Below, in pieces: positions 11,275 through 22,382 of a DNA stretch of 64,000 nucleotides. Both the position numbers and the translations under genes were made by a program. How positions within the stretch are numbered: position 1 is the first letter of the stretch; the number at the start of each line of letters is the position of its first letter. Where the stretch lies: assembly GCF_004193775.1 (NCBI RefSeq), contig NC_041003.1, positions 40,739,611 through 40,803,610 on the forward strand. The letters are read 5' to 3'. The notes beneath the pieces are model-generated. The model searched no databases. It was given only the letters and a program-made list of their open reading frames with translations, and was not told the origin of the DNA. This DNA is from Glycine soja (lineage: Eukaryota; Streptophyta; Magnoliopsida; Fabales; Fabaceae).

Positions 11275-11758
11275 AGAATGATGTAAAATTATATGAATGA
11301 GCATGTCCAACAGTGAATAGTGAGACAAAAAAATATACCTAAATATGTAGACAGAAAGCAACATTTACATAAAGTGGTAAAATTGAAGTAGAAATTAAAT
11401 GACACAATGCACCATAGGAACAAGGCAAATTTTATAGATTGAGAAGTGTATGCATATTCTAGGTCTTTCCTTGTGATAAGGGACATACACACACCTAATT
11501 AAACTACACAGTAACACAGGATAAAATAAATATTTATGGGATTATAAACAACTGAGAAACATGATAGAAATAAATGGCATAGATTATTATAGAAGAATGC
11601 TTGTTGTACTGCTTAAGTTTAGCATATGACCACATGTGAAGTGAGGGAAATGATTTAAAATAGGAATTATGTTTCAAAAAAGTTTTCCCAAAAAATATTA
11701 AAAAATGATCATTTTAAAATAAGTCAATAATGAAATGCCCTAAGAAAGAGCATAATAC
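11275..11758. other. AT-rich DNA between copia LTR and host exon
   Basis: I see no gene or repeat I can name. If the minus-strand gene at 11759-12791 once continued, its third exon would be expected here or beyond, but I cannot find one. Confidence 0.5.
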
Positions 11759-12791
11759 CTTGAGAGGCATAGGAAGAGGCAGATTGGCTCCCTGGCAAAG
11801 GCTGTTTGCCCATTGTCATAACACAATCATAAGCAATCATAAGCCAAGGGAAGGAAAAAAAAACATATAAACCAAACAATAATTATAACAAATTAAATAC
11901 CAAAAAAAATTCAATAATAATTCGTCCAGCAACTAATACGGTGCTACATTAATATTCAATTTTTTCCTGAGTTAGAAGTCACGAATGTCTCCTATAGACC
12001 TACTAAATTGAAGACTAATCCACTCACAGTGCGTGATTACTGTTGGCACAATAGAAGAATCAAACATGGTTCATCCGTATAGATTGTCTCCTACATGTGA
12101 ACACAACAGAGCATTACACCATTAAGTCAATCCTCCAATGATTTACATTTGAATTAATTAAAAGGTTTAATATCTTTATTAATCCTTGTTACAAATTTTC
12201 ATTTTAGTTTTGAAAAAAATTTATTAATTTTCACACTTAAAATTCAAAACTTAAAATAGTCTACCATACTATCTATTAATGATGTGATAAATATTCTTAT
12301 TTTAGAATAAACATATTTAAATATAGAAATCATTTTTAAAAAATAATAAATTTATCAAAACTTGAACAAATAAAGAAAAATTGAAGGATTAAGACAAATA
12401 ATTGATCATATTCTACATGTAATAAAAATATATTTAAACCTTAATTAACATTCAATTATATTTTACATTATTGAAAAAAGAATGGAATCACATGTGTTGT
12501 TTTGTTAACTACCTGAAAGAGCAAGGAAGCGAATCTCTGAAGGTCGTTGTCCAAAGGCAGCTTCATCGTGCCTAATGACACTCCGTCGTCGGTGAGGCCA
12601 CCGTTCCCCGCCGAAGCTTTGGGTAACGGCGCAGCCGCCAGATGAATTGAATTGCGAAGTTTTGAAAAGGAGTGGCTGTTGTTGTAAATAGGAACGAGAG
12701 AATGAGGAGATAGCGGAACGTGGAAATTCGCTCCACTCACCCTCGGGTACACACTCTGTATTGTACTACTACTACTTGCCATCATCACCAT
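11759..12791 (-). CDS. Start of a probable plastid-targeted host gene (two exons seen), possibly dead
   Basis: Exon 1 (12791 down to 12513, 93 codons) begins MVMMASSSSTIQS and is rich in Ser, Ala and basic residues, like a chloroplast transit peptide, then gives NGGLTDDGVSLGTMKLPLDN and ends in CAG before a GTAGTT donor. A plausible exon 2 (11812-11759, 18 codons) encodes a Pro/Leu-rich WANSLCQGANLPLPMPLK and ends at AAG before GTATTA. Its expected acceptor reads AA rather than AG, so the intron (11813-12512) may not be spliced normally. No later exon is visible before the copia LTR at 11274. I cannot name the family. Promoter-side DNA is at 12792-13230. Either a pseudogene or a gene with another splice site. 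Confidence 0.5.
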
Positions 12792-13232
12792 GCCTCTTCC
12801 TCAAAAATAAAAAATAAAAAACTCTCGGAAAGGTGAAATGAGCAGGCTAGCTAGTTTTGTAAGAATACTATATTAATTATAGCACCGATAAATCCCTATC
12901 ATTATTTTAAATATTTAATCAAGACTTACTTCCTCCGCATCTAAACATATTCAAAAAAAAAAAATTTAACCTAAATAAAACTAAATATTAACTAACTTTT
13001 ATCATATTTAATAATAATATTTTTATTAATTTTCTATTTAATAAAATCTTTTTTTTTCATCATTCATCCCTATTCTATAACACTATATAAAGAATATTTT
13101 AAAAAAATAAATCTTAAATACGATTTTTTAATTAAATATTATTAATTTGAAATTTTTAATTTATGTATTTGATAGTTAAATTTATAGTTTTTTTTTTTTT
13201 TTATCTCTCCCCTCCCAAACCTATCACATCAT
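12792..13232. other. AT-rich intergenic DNA between divergent host genes
   Basis: Very AT-rich, with A and T runs, separating the minus-strand gene start at 12791 from the plus-strand gene start at 13339. Being between two divergent starts it should hold both promoters, but apart from the TATA box at 13233 I see no definable element. Confidence 0.5.
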
Positions 13233-13240
13233 TATAAATA
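13233..13240 (+). promoter_or_regulatory. TATA box of the acyltransferase-like gene
   Basis: TATAAATA, 106 bases before the ATG at 13339, at the edge where AT-rich DNA changes to C-rich leader. Placement implies a transcription start near 13265 and a 5' leader of about 75 bases. Confidence 0.55.
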
Positions 13241-13338
13241 CTCGATTCCATTCTCCGTTTACACACCCCAACACAACATTGACAGTATCAGAAACAAACC
13301 CACCCGGGACAACCTCCTCCTATCATTACACTACCGCC

Positions 13339-14588
13339 ATGGTCGAACCAAAGTCCCGAACCGTGGGCAACACCGAGCGAAGCTGGTGCCAAGCCGTCCG
13401 CGGCGGCACCGGCATCGCCGTCCTCGCCCTCCTAACCTCAAAACCCCCCGATATCCCCAAGCTCCAAACCTCCCTCCGCACCCTCCAAACCTCCCACCCA
13501 ATCCTCAGTTCCCGACTCCAAACCAACGCAACCACATTCTCCTTCCTCACCTCCCCAACCCCCTCCATCAAAATCTTAACACTCACGCTCCCTACTAACC
13601 TCACCGACCCCCTGACCCAGATCCTCGAACTCGAGCTCAACCGTAACTCGTGGCAAGATTCTACCACCGAAGAAAACGTGTTCTTCACCACCATCTACGC
13701 GGGCCCCACCACCAACACCTGGGTGGTGGCACTGAGGCTCCACGTCTCCGCCTGTGACCGCACCACCGCGCTGCTGCTGCTGAGGGAGTTACTCACTCTC
13801 ACGGAAGAGAATAATAATACCGCCAGTGAACAAAATAATCTTGCTAACCAATGTCCTAAGGAAAAAGAAATGAGTTTGGCAATCGAAGATCTCGTGCCAC
13901 GTGGCAAGGGCAAGAAGTCCATGTGGACGCGCGGGCTTGACATGCTCGCGTACTCGCTCAACTCCTTCAGGCTCACCAACTTGAAGTTCGTCGACGCAAA
14001 AAACCCCAGGTTTTCGCAAGTGGTTAGGTTGCAACTCAACCAAAACGACACCAAAGAAGTTCTAGCAGTAAGCTCTTTCGTAGTAATATTTTTTAATGTT
14101 TTCACTTTTCACACCTATATCAACCAAAACGACACCAAAGAAGTTCTAGCAGTAAGCTCTTTCGTAGTAATTTGTTTTAATGTTTTCACTTTTCACACCT
14201 ATATCAGTATGCACCGGTGAGAGACGAGTAAAACCAAAAAAGAGAAGATAATGAACGTAATAAATGTGATTGGTAGATAATTGATTGTTAATATGATGAA
14301 AAAAAAAATAAAGGAACATCGGTAAGTGTGCAAAAATTAGAATTTATTTATTGCCTATAATTACTTTTCCAGGAGATAATTGTGCTGACTTTCTAACACG
14401 TTTTGGTTGGTTGAAATTTAACCTTATGTGAAAACTAATTAAGTTCTATGCTATGTGATATTATGTTTCTTACAATTAGGTATAAATAAAGATTCTCATT
14501 TATTTTTATATATGGGATTAGAAGTAATACTTGTTTAACCTTAAATTTGTCATCACATCTTGGATTATGTTCTCCATGTGAGTTAGAA

Positions 14589-14657
<69 letters not shown>

Positions 14658-15971
14658 TGTTTCTTTTCCTCTTTTTTTTAAGTGATATATGTCTTCTTAA
14701 CATATGGTCCTGTCATATTAGTGCTGTGTTAGAATGTTAGTGAAAGATATTTGAATTTATAATTATCAAATCAATTTTATATAATTTCTGTCAGTTCTGT
14801 GTCTTAATGAAATTAAAAAAAAAAAGAAATATTTCACCATGAAACAAAGAATGCAAGAACTAAAAAAATAATTTTTCAAGAATTTCAAATCAGCAGTACT
14901 GGTCATGTTTTGATGGGGAAAAGGTGAATTTAACCAATTGTAGAAAACTATTTATGTGAGTGGGTGAAAAACTTGAAGTTGCAGTAAGTAACCGATGGAT
15001 CATGTGAATATATTTCAGGGGTGCAAGTGGAGTGGGATTAAACTGTGTGGGGCACTTGTTGCTGCGGGATTAATGGCTGCCCATTGCTCAAAACGAAGCT
15101 CCAGGAATTATGGGGTTGTAACCCTAACTGATTGCCGATCCAGTCTTGAATCATCTCTCACTGACAATTTTGGTTAGTATGTGTACTTTAGTAGTTCAGA
15201 TTTTTCAATAATGTTCTACTTTCCTTTTGTCAACTAAAAACTAACCAATTACTAGTAATTACTCCCATGAACATATGCTGAGTAGTAATCTGTTTCTTAT
15301 TTATCGAGTTTGGACATTTTTGTGAAAACAAAATAACCTTGTCTCATAGTATAAATAAATTGAACCATTGAAAAAAAAATATACCATGCATGATAACATT
15401 TAGCCCAAATCTTGTATGTAGTAAAAAAAATTGAAAGAACAATTCACATATCTAAGCAATAATAAATAATAGTAGTTGTGGTTTAGCAAAAAAAAAAATA
15501 TATCACAAAATTAAAAGTATCTCATCACATAGTATATGAGTAGATCACCTAATCATTAGCTTTTACAATCAAATTATTCATTAGCTGGTAAAGCATAATA
15601 ACCCCCTAGAAATATGTTTCACGTGGCCGACAAACTAGCTAACGAAACTAGCTTTCTTATTTCATAAAATAAAACGTATTGGCTTGGTCCCGTGCCAAGT
15701 TATGTCTCTCATTCATCATGATATTGGTCCTAGACGCCGAACTTGATTAAGTGTAATTTTTAAATTAATTATTTTAAAAATTTATAAATTTAAAATACAT
15801 TACAATTTGTGATCAAATATAAAAAACTCTTTACAATGTTAATGCATATATTATTTACTGTATAATATTAAAAATACATTCCAAAACTAAAGAAGACCAT
15901 GGAAACTTTTGTGTCCTATTTTAATTTTCATAAAAAATATTTTCTTTTTGAAAGGTACTTTTCCGACATCA

Positions 15972-16055
<84 letters not shown>

Positions 16056-17188
16056 CAAAAAAAACAAAAACAAAGATCGGTCTTCGCTAGAATTAATTGT
16101 GAAGTTGATATATCACATCCATTTATTTTTGATTCTTGTAAGAAGAACGTCTATATTTTAGTACAAGAATTGTCTGAGTAATTTAATATGTTTGTGATTG
16201 AAATTAGACGGTTGACAACGACAAAATTTAATTACATTAACATTGGCATTTTTTATTATCTTTAATTAAAATAGAAACTTCATCTAAACAATTCGTATTT
16301 TAAATACACCAACATTAAAATTTGACAGAAGTTACTCAAATAAATTTCTTATTTTTATTTATTATTATATAATAAATAGAGTAATACTTGGCAGACATTC
16401 AGGAAAAAAAATACTTGATAGATGAAATTAAAGATTTGTTCGATAAATACTTGTACTTATAATATTACATTTGATATATTTTCTTTATAATGAAATGGTC
16501 CATTTCGTATTGTGAATGCTACATTAAAAACTGAGCACGGTGCTTTTATGTAATTGTGTAAGTACATACAAGTGTCACTATTTCATATACATACACTGTA
16601 ATGGTAACATTGAAACGTATACGACAGGGCAAAGACAAAACTAGCACCGATGCTAAAGTTTCGCAGTTTCATATTAATTCAAGAAAAAATTGGTTTCACT
16701 GACAAAAATACCCTTACTCACGTTCAGGATTTTACCACTCTGCCATTCTGAATTCCCACGAGATGAAGGGAGGGGAAACCCTATGGGACTTGGCAAAGAG
16801 AGCATATGAAGAATTTGCAAACTCAAAGAAATGCAACAAGCACTTCTCGGACATGGCTGACCTTAATTTTCTGATGTGCAAGGCCATAGAGAATCCAGGC
16901 TTGACACCATCGTCGTCGTTGAGAACGTCGATCATGTCGGTGTTCGAGGACACCGTAATCGACAACGGTGGCAAGAATCAAAGGGAGGTTGGTGTGGAGG
17001 ACTACATGGGATGCGCCTCCGTGCATGGGGTGGGATCCTCTATCGCCATTTTTGACACCATAAGGGATGGAAGCTTGGATTGTGTGTGCGTCTATCCAAC
17101 ACCTTTGCATTCGCGGGAGCAGATGTTAGAACTTGTTGGGAAGATGAAGGTCATCCTCATGGAAGGTGCAAAGACATACAAGAAATGA
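13339..17188 (+). CDS. Acyltransferase-like (CoA-dependent acyltransferase fold) protein, three exons
   Basis: Exons 13339-14067, 15019-15172 and 16728-17188, with introns of 951 and 1555 bases, all GT-AG; the joined frame gives about 447 residues and ends TGA 17186-17188. ATG 13339 (MVEPKSRTV) sits in a good context (GCCATGG); no earlier in-frame ATG exists. The first exon has the condensation/acyltransferase layout with LHVSACDRT (near 13739), the place of the HxxxD catalytic motif. Here it is H-x4-D, so activity by the usual BAHD mechanism is uncertain. Exon 2 encodes GCKWSGIKLCGALVAAGL and exon 3 FYHSAILNSHEMKGGETLW to KTYKK. Exon 1 is far more GC-rich than its surroundings. An 84-bp tandem copy covers the exon 1 donor. 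Both introns hold long AT microsatellites. Substrate unknown; probably functional. Confidence 0.75.
14036..14203 (+). repeat. 84-bp tandem duplication across the exon 1 splice donor
   Basis: Two nearly identical units, 14036-14119 and 14120-14203, each containing the last 32 coding bases of exon 1 (NQNDTKEVLA) and the first 52 bases of intron 1. Two donors (GCA|GTAAGC at 14068 and 14152) therefore exist. The period is divisible by three and the frame stays open to TGA 14218. Units differ at a few bases near 14094/14178. Confidence 0.9.
14591..14660. repeat. AT microsatellite in intron 1
   Basis: About 70 bases of (AT)n with one interrupting GT near 14638. Confidence 0.95.
15975..16053. repeat. 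AT microsatellite in intron 2
   Basis: About 79 bases of uninterrupted (AT)n. Confidence 0.95.
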
Positions 17189-17220
17189 TTAAGTGAGCAA
17201 CATATTAATGAAGCTCGGAT

Positions 17221-17415
17221 AAATTTCTCTATAAACATTTTAAAAAAAATAAATAGATAAAGTGAATTAAACTTCTTCGATAGATTAAAATTAGCTCATA
17301 TGAGATTCAATTAACTTTTTCAAAAAGTTAATTGTGCATAAGTTAATTTTAATCTATGAAAAAAATTTAATTCATTTTATCTTTTTTTATCATTTATAAA
17401 TACTCAGAGAAATTT
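17221..17415. repeat. Foldback (MITE-like) element in the 3' flank of the acyltransferase-like gene
   Basis: Two arms, 17221-17320 and 17321-17415, are imperfect reverse complements over nearly their whole length, meeting at CTTTTTCAAAAAG. The outer ends read AAATTTCTCT and AGAGAAATTT. It begins 32 bases after the stop codon, so it probably lies in the transcribed 3' UTR. No transposase; the family is not identified and no clear target duplication is visible. Confidence 0.7.
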
Positions 17416-19830
17416 ATTTAATTAGGATTATAATCATTACAGCCTTATTATTATATAAGAAGTGCTAATCATGATTAAACTTTATATTCTCATCAAATTC
17501 ATACGAATCGCGTTTTATGTCAAATCTTGCGATTCGTAGTATATGTTTTAGAAATATGATCGATATCCGTCCACATGCCAGTTTCTTCGATTGGTGTTAT
17601 ATTTTCTGACAGAATATTATTGGAAAAGCAATGTTGTTTTTATATTTGTAAGTCCTAGCTGCTGATACTTGAACTTGACGAATGACAATCAATAATCATG
17701 CATTACAAAGACGATTTAAATTGAAAATACTGCGTAGTGGTATGAATTATTCTGACGAAAATCTGGTACCAAAATTTATGTGACGGAATTGTTTACGAAG
17801 ACAGTCGGAAACTGGAATGATTTTCGTACTATTACGGGAAACTTTAATTTTTGCCGAAGTCCATTAGTATGCTTCTAAATTCTTGATTAATATTGTTTCG
17901 ATATGTAAAAAAAATTACATATCATTTAAGATTCAATGCCAGAAAAAATTTATAAACATTTTTCTTTCATTAATCCATCAAAAACACCTTTTAAGAAGAA
18001 TAAAATTACGACGGATCGATCATCAAGCACCGCAGATAAGTAATGATAAACACAGTATAAAACAGTATTCATTTTATATCTAGCATTCACTGTCACCCCA
18101 ACTATTCACAATACTTTCAACGTTCCACACAAAGCATCTCGGCAGACCTTAATTGCCAGGCAGGATGAGACCAAGCGGTGATGAACTCACTCTTACACAT
18201 TCTTTGTTTAGCTGGAAATAGAAGGCAACAATACATAAGAAGCACATAAATTTATTTATTTTGGTACAGAAGAAGTACATAAAATAAAAATACTAAATTT
18301 GTACTATTTATTTGAAACAAAAGAAAAAAAAACTATTTTTTGGAATATATATAAAAAAAACTCTCAAATTGACTTGAAATAGAGAGAATAAATCTCCTTT
18401 TTCATTTTTTATTTCCGTTTACTTAAATATTAAATATTTATATAACATTAAAATAATAAATAATTATTTTTTTACAAAGAAAAAATAATGAAATAAAAAA
18501 ATTTAACTTTTAGGTTTAACTTAATTTTTTAATTAGTGAAAAAATAGTTTTTATACAATTTATTTTTATTCTCTTTTTCCACGCATACAAACAAGTACTG
18601 CAAAAAATATACCTCTTTTCTTCTTATTTTTATCTATTTAAATAATGTATTTTTTTTTTTACTCTAATTATGTTAAATTTATCCTTCTTTTGTTTTTCTC
18701 CATTTTACTTATAAATTATAATTCAAACATAACATTATATTGTTGAAGATTGTTCCTTTAGTAACCCAAGATCAACAAGCTTAGGTGGTTTAGTTAGGAT
18801 TTAGGAACATCAATGTTTCAAAGTTTTCATAGGATTCATTTTCTTTCTTTTTTATCAACACATTGATTTTATTAAAGTATCAGATAATTTACATGTTGAG
18901 TTGTTGGCTATTTATCACGGGCTTAATATAATTAGAGGGAAGTTGTTAAATGTACTCTCTTCTCATTTTTGTTAATAACTTTATTTTGAATATTTCTTTT
19001 TCTTTTTCACTTGTTCAAATACATTTTCATTCTGTACCAAAAAAATACACTTTCATTCTATTTCCCTTTGATTGTTTGCCTGTTCCTTCTCCATTGACAA
19101 AAAATTATGAATGTTTAGCTTTGATTATGTCATGCATACATGTTTGACCTCAAGATAATAAGGACAAATTAACTTTTGAAATGACATTATCTAAACAAAA
19201 AATTATGTGGCATTATCATAGATGTCAAAGGATGCTCTCCAACCACCGCTCCAATAATTTAATTTTTAAACATAGTAGAAACGAAATGATTCAAACAAAA
19301 CATTTTTTGTTCTTTTCTCATAACCTTACATAAGTTTTCAATGTGTCATTTACAACTAAAGGGTAGTTCACGCATGCTATGTGGAGGAAGAGTGTTGAGA
19401 ACGAAGAGTCAAACAATAATAATAATAAAAAAAACAGAGTGTCAGCAAGAAATAGTAAAGGAAATAAGAGGTAACAGTGTGGTGAAGTGAAAGAAAAGAA
19501 GAAGAAATGAGTATTTGAATGGGTGAAAAAAATTACATTTACGTTAAATTATTAATAAAAAAAAAATACATGCAACAATAAAGAGGGTTAACCATTATGT
19601 AATTTACAAAAGTAATCTAGTTCAATTGATTAAACAATGTATGTGGGTGTTATAAACTCTTGGTATTGTCTTTGATTCTATCAATCAAAAAATCATTGAA
19701 TAATTTGAGACCAAGAATATGGGTGTCTTATATGTGTGTAGACTCAACCAATGTACTTAACATTGTGAATGAACTGGTTTTTATATGCCAAACACTCTTC
19801 ACTTATTTTGTTGATTGAAGTGATGCTTAG
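17416..19830. other. AT-rich intergenic DNA
   Basis: No supported gene. It contains A/T runs, a short (AAT) tract near 19417, and scattered short open frames without codon structure. I recognise no element here. Confidence 0.5.
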
Positions 19831-19912
19831 TGTACTATTCAGACTCAACAAGCCTCCGTACTCAATGGTCAGTCGAATAGATCACTTAATAATCAAAGAA
19901 CCTTACTCAAGT
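19831..19912. repeat. Left copy of an inverted repeat flanking the CACTA element
   Basis: Reverse complement of 33096-33175 with roughly four of five bases matching over about 75 positions; shared cores include GACTCAACAAGCC and ACTTAATAATCAAAGAA. Similarity continues weakly inward. Identity unknown. Confidence 0.65.
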
Positions 19913-20004
19913 AAATAAGGAAAAAGGAAAACTATATTTTAGATTTATACAATAGAAAGATAAATATTACCTATAAATATGGAAAGGATCACTACTAGAA
20001 ATAA

Positions 20005-20215
20005 TGGTTTTAACATCGCTAGTTTAACATTGGATTTAGAAAAAACCAATATTAACAAATACGTGATGTCATACTTGTAAATAACATGAGTTCATTAACA
20101 CCATTTTTTAAAAAATCGATGTTAAGATGAGGTTGTTGACATCAGGTTTTTAGAAAATCGATGCTAATGAGCTCATGTTAACATCGGTTTTTTAAAAAAC
20201 CAATGTTATGTTTTA
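20005..20215. repeat. Left subterminal repeat array of the CACTA element
   Basis: About four hairpin-like units built from AACATCG...CGATGTT motifs separated by short T/A linkers (for example 20180-20210). In En/Spm such arrays bind the TnpA protein. Confidence 0.8.
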
Positions 20216-20844
20216 ACTTAAATTAAAACCCCAAACTTTTTTCTCCCCGCGCTTAGTCTCCCAAACCCTTTCACCAGAGCAGCTCACCACTCTTCTCGTG
20301 ACTATCCTCCTTAGTCACCGTCGTCAGTTGTCGTCACTTGCCATCAACTCTCATCGCCGTCAGTTGTCATCGTTGCCATCAACTCTCATTGTCGTCGCTG
20401 TCATTGTTCACTGAAGCTTGTTTCAGGTATCATTCTCGTCATTAACATCTACTTCCCTCCCGCTTTCATCAACTTTCATTTTCTCTGTTTTCTTTTCTTT
20501 TCTTTTGAGTTTGTGTTTTAAAGTATTTGAAAACAACCGCGGAAGTTGGGCTTGGTACCTAGAACCTTTGCTTACACAAATTTCGTTTTCTCTGTCTCTT
20601 TGTTGAGTTTGTTTTACGAATTTATTTTTACACTTTACTTGATGGGGAAAATTAAACTGTAGATTTTCTAACAGTTAGGTGAAGTATATGGGCATCCCCA
20701 CTGGTAGCTAGAAAGCAAGGATACATTGTATGATACATTGCAAAGAATTAGGGTGAATTTATCTTTAGCTTCCATGAACTTAGTGACAGTGGCAATTATT
20801 TACTCCAACAAATCATCACCAATCATTTTCACTTTTGCTCTTAT
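20216..20844 (+). other. CACTA left arm, leader-like sequence
   Basis: C/T-rich stretch with repeated GTCGTCAGTTGTCATC-like units (20310-20405), then AT-rich DNA up to the retrotransposon insertion. It resembles the leader region of a CACTA gene; no protein domain can be recognised. Confidence 0.45.
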
Positions 20845-22369
20845 TGTAGGAAAAAAGGTGTTCAAAAACCACACATTGCGGAATAAAAGGATCTATTTTG
20901 TATTTAAATTATATTATAAACAGATGACATATTAAAAAATGTACCTATTGATGAGCTCTTGAAACATAAAAATTCTTCAATAGTGTGAAGACTCTACATG
21001 TATCCTCTATTCGTCAAAAACTTTGACAAGTGAAAAAATGAGAATAGAGAAGAGATATTGGGATTGTTTCAACGTGCAACCCAAAGCTCTATTTATAGCA
21101 CACTAAGGATACCAAATTTGTGATCAAATCAAAATCATTATAGATAGTATTCTTTTTTAAGCTATATTATTTCTTGTTACCTTTTATTGCTAACCATTTA
21201 GCAATTAAAATTGAAATAATAATTGACAAGTCAAACTTGTATCTAGTAGCCTTTTCAACCCAAATTCTAAATACAAAATCATACATGTTTGTTTTTCTTA
21301 TTTCACCAAATCTTTCATATTATTTATATTTTCAGTACTAGCAAAAATATAATAATGCTCCACCTTTTGAAATCAATTAATCATTTGATCATATTAAATT
21401 CTCTAATTTAATTAATCATCAAATATTAAAATAATTTCTTTAACAGAGATTAGAACACTCGTTTGTGTGTGACCCCGTAGGTTCAATTCTAAGTCGTTAA
21501 TATATCAATTAAATTAATATACTAATCAAGGTAGGCGTCTAGCAACATTCCTTAACGTTCGGATAACATAAAGTAGCATTTTACTTTCAAGAACCATTAG
21601 AAGAGTAGTGTAATAATTTCTTCCATCTTTACAGCTCTGGGTTAACTCTAGAGTATGGTATTACTGTCAAACCCTTTTGAGTTAACTCATAATGACTTAA
21701 GAAACTCATTTCTTCTTTCATTTAGTTTTCTTGGCCAGGATATAATTTTATTCATAGAGCTCAAACTCATTACCAAGAGTTGATGGATTCCTTCTTGATT
21801 AATCATTAATTCTACAGGTATTTAATCATATCCAATATACATTCAACAAGTGCTCTAAAGCATTAGGTGTCCAGAATCAAAATACAAAAAATAACATGTT
21901 AATTACTATGACAATCTCAAGTCAAAGAAAACTATTATACCTCTTCTTGAGAATTTTCTAATGACAGTTTATGATAAATTTTAACCATTAGAAAATTTCA
22001 ATTGAGTTAGTTCAATAATCACATCAACATGTGACTCATCTATATATGCAAATTAATAAATGAGATCTATTAATAATTATCCAATAAATACTATCACATA
22101 TATATTAATCTATCCGAATTATTGATATCATATTTACAATAATCCTATAATCAAGAATGGTTTAGATTAAAATTATAATAAACTTATTTCTCATTATCAT
22201 AATCTCTATTATAATAATAAGTCTTTAATTTTAATCAAGGACATTATCAAATGGACCATTTAATCAAATAGTGAAATATGACAATGAAAATAAAATAATA
22301 CTTTATTATTAAAATTAGAATTGATTACATGATGACTTGGATCGTGGGCATACAAATTTATTCCCAACA
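20845..22369 (-). repeat. 3' LTR of the nested copia
   Basis: 1525 bases, ends TGTAGG...CCCAACA on the plus strand (TGTTGGG...CCTACA in element orientation). Matches 27194-28735. Confidence 0.92.
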
Positions 22370-22370
22370 A

Positions 22371-22380
22371 TCTCCCACTT
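22371..22380 (-). other. Polypurine tract of the nested copia
   Basis: AAGTGGGAGA on the minus strand, immediately inside the 3' LTR and just after the pol stop codon; primes plus-strand synthesis. Confidence 0.8.
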
Positions 22381-22382
22381 GC

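Noticed and set aside
13279..13338. Upstream extension of the acyltransferase-like frame to 13279
   Set aside because: It starts with TTG, not ATG; the first in-frame ATG is 13339, in a better context.
13326..14105. Long minus-strand frames opposite the acyltransferase-like exon 1
   Set aside because: Shadow frames caused by the GC-rich third positions of the real exon.
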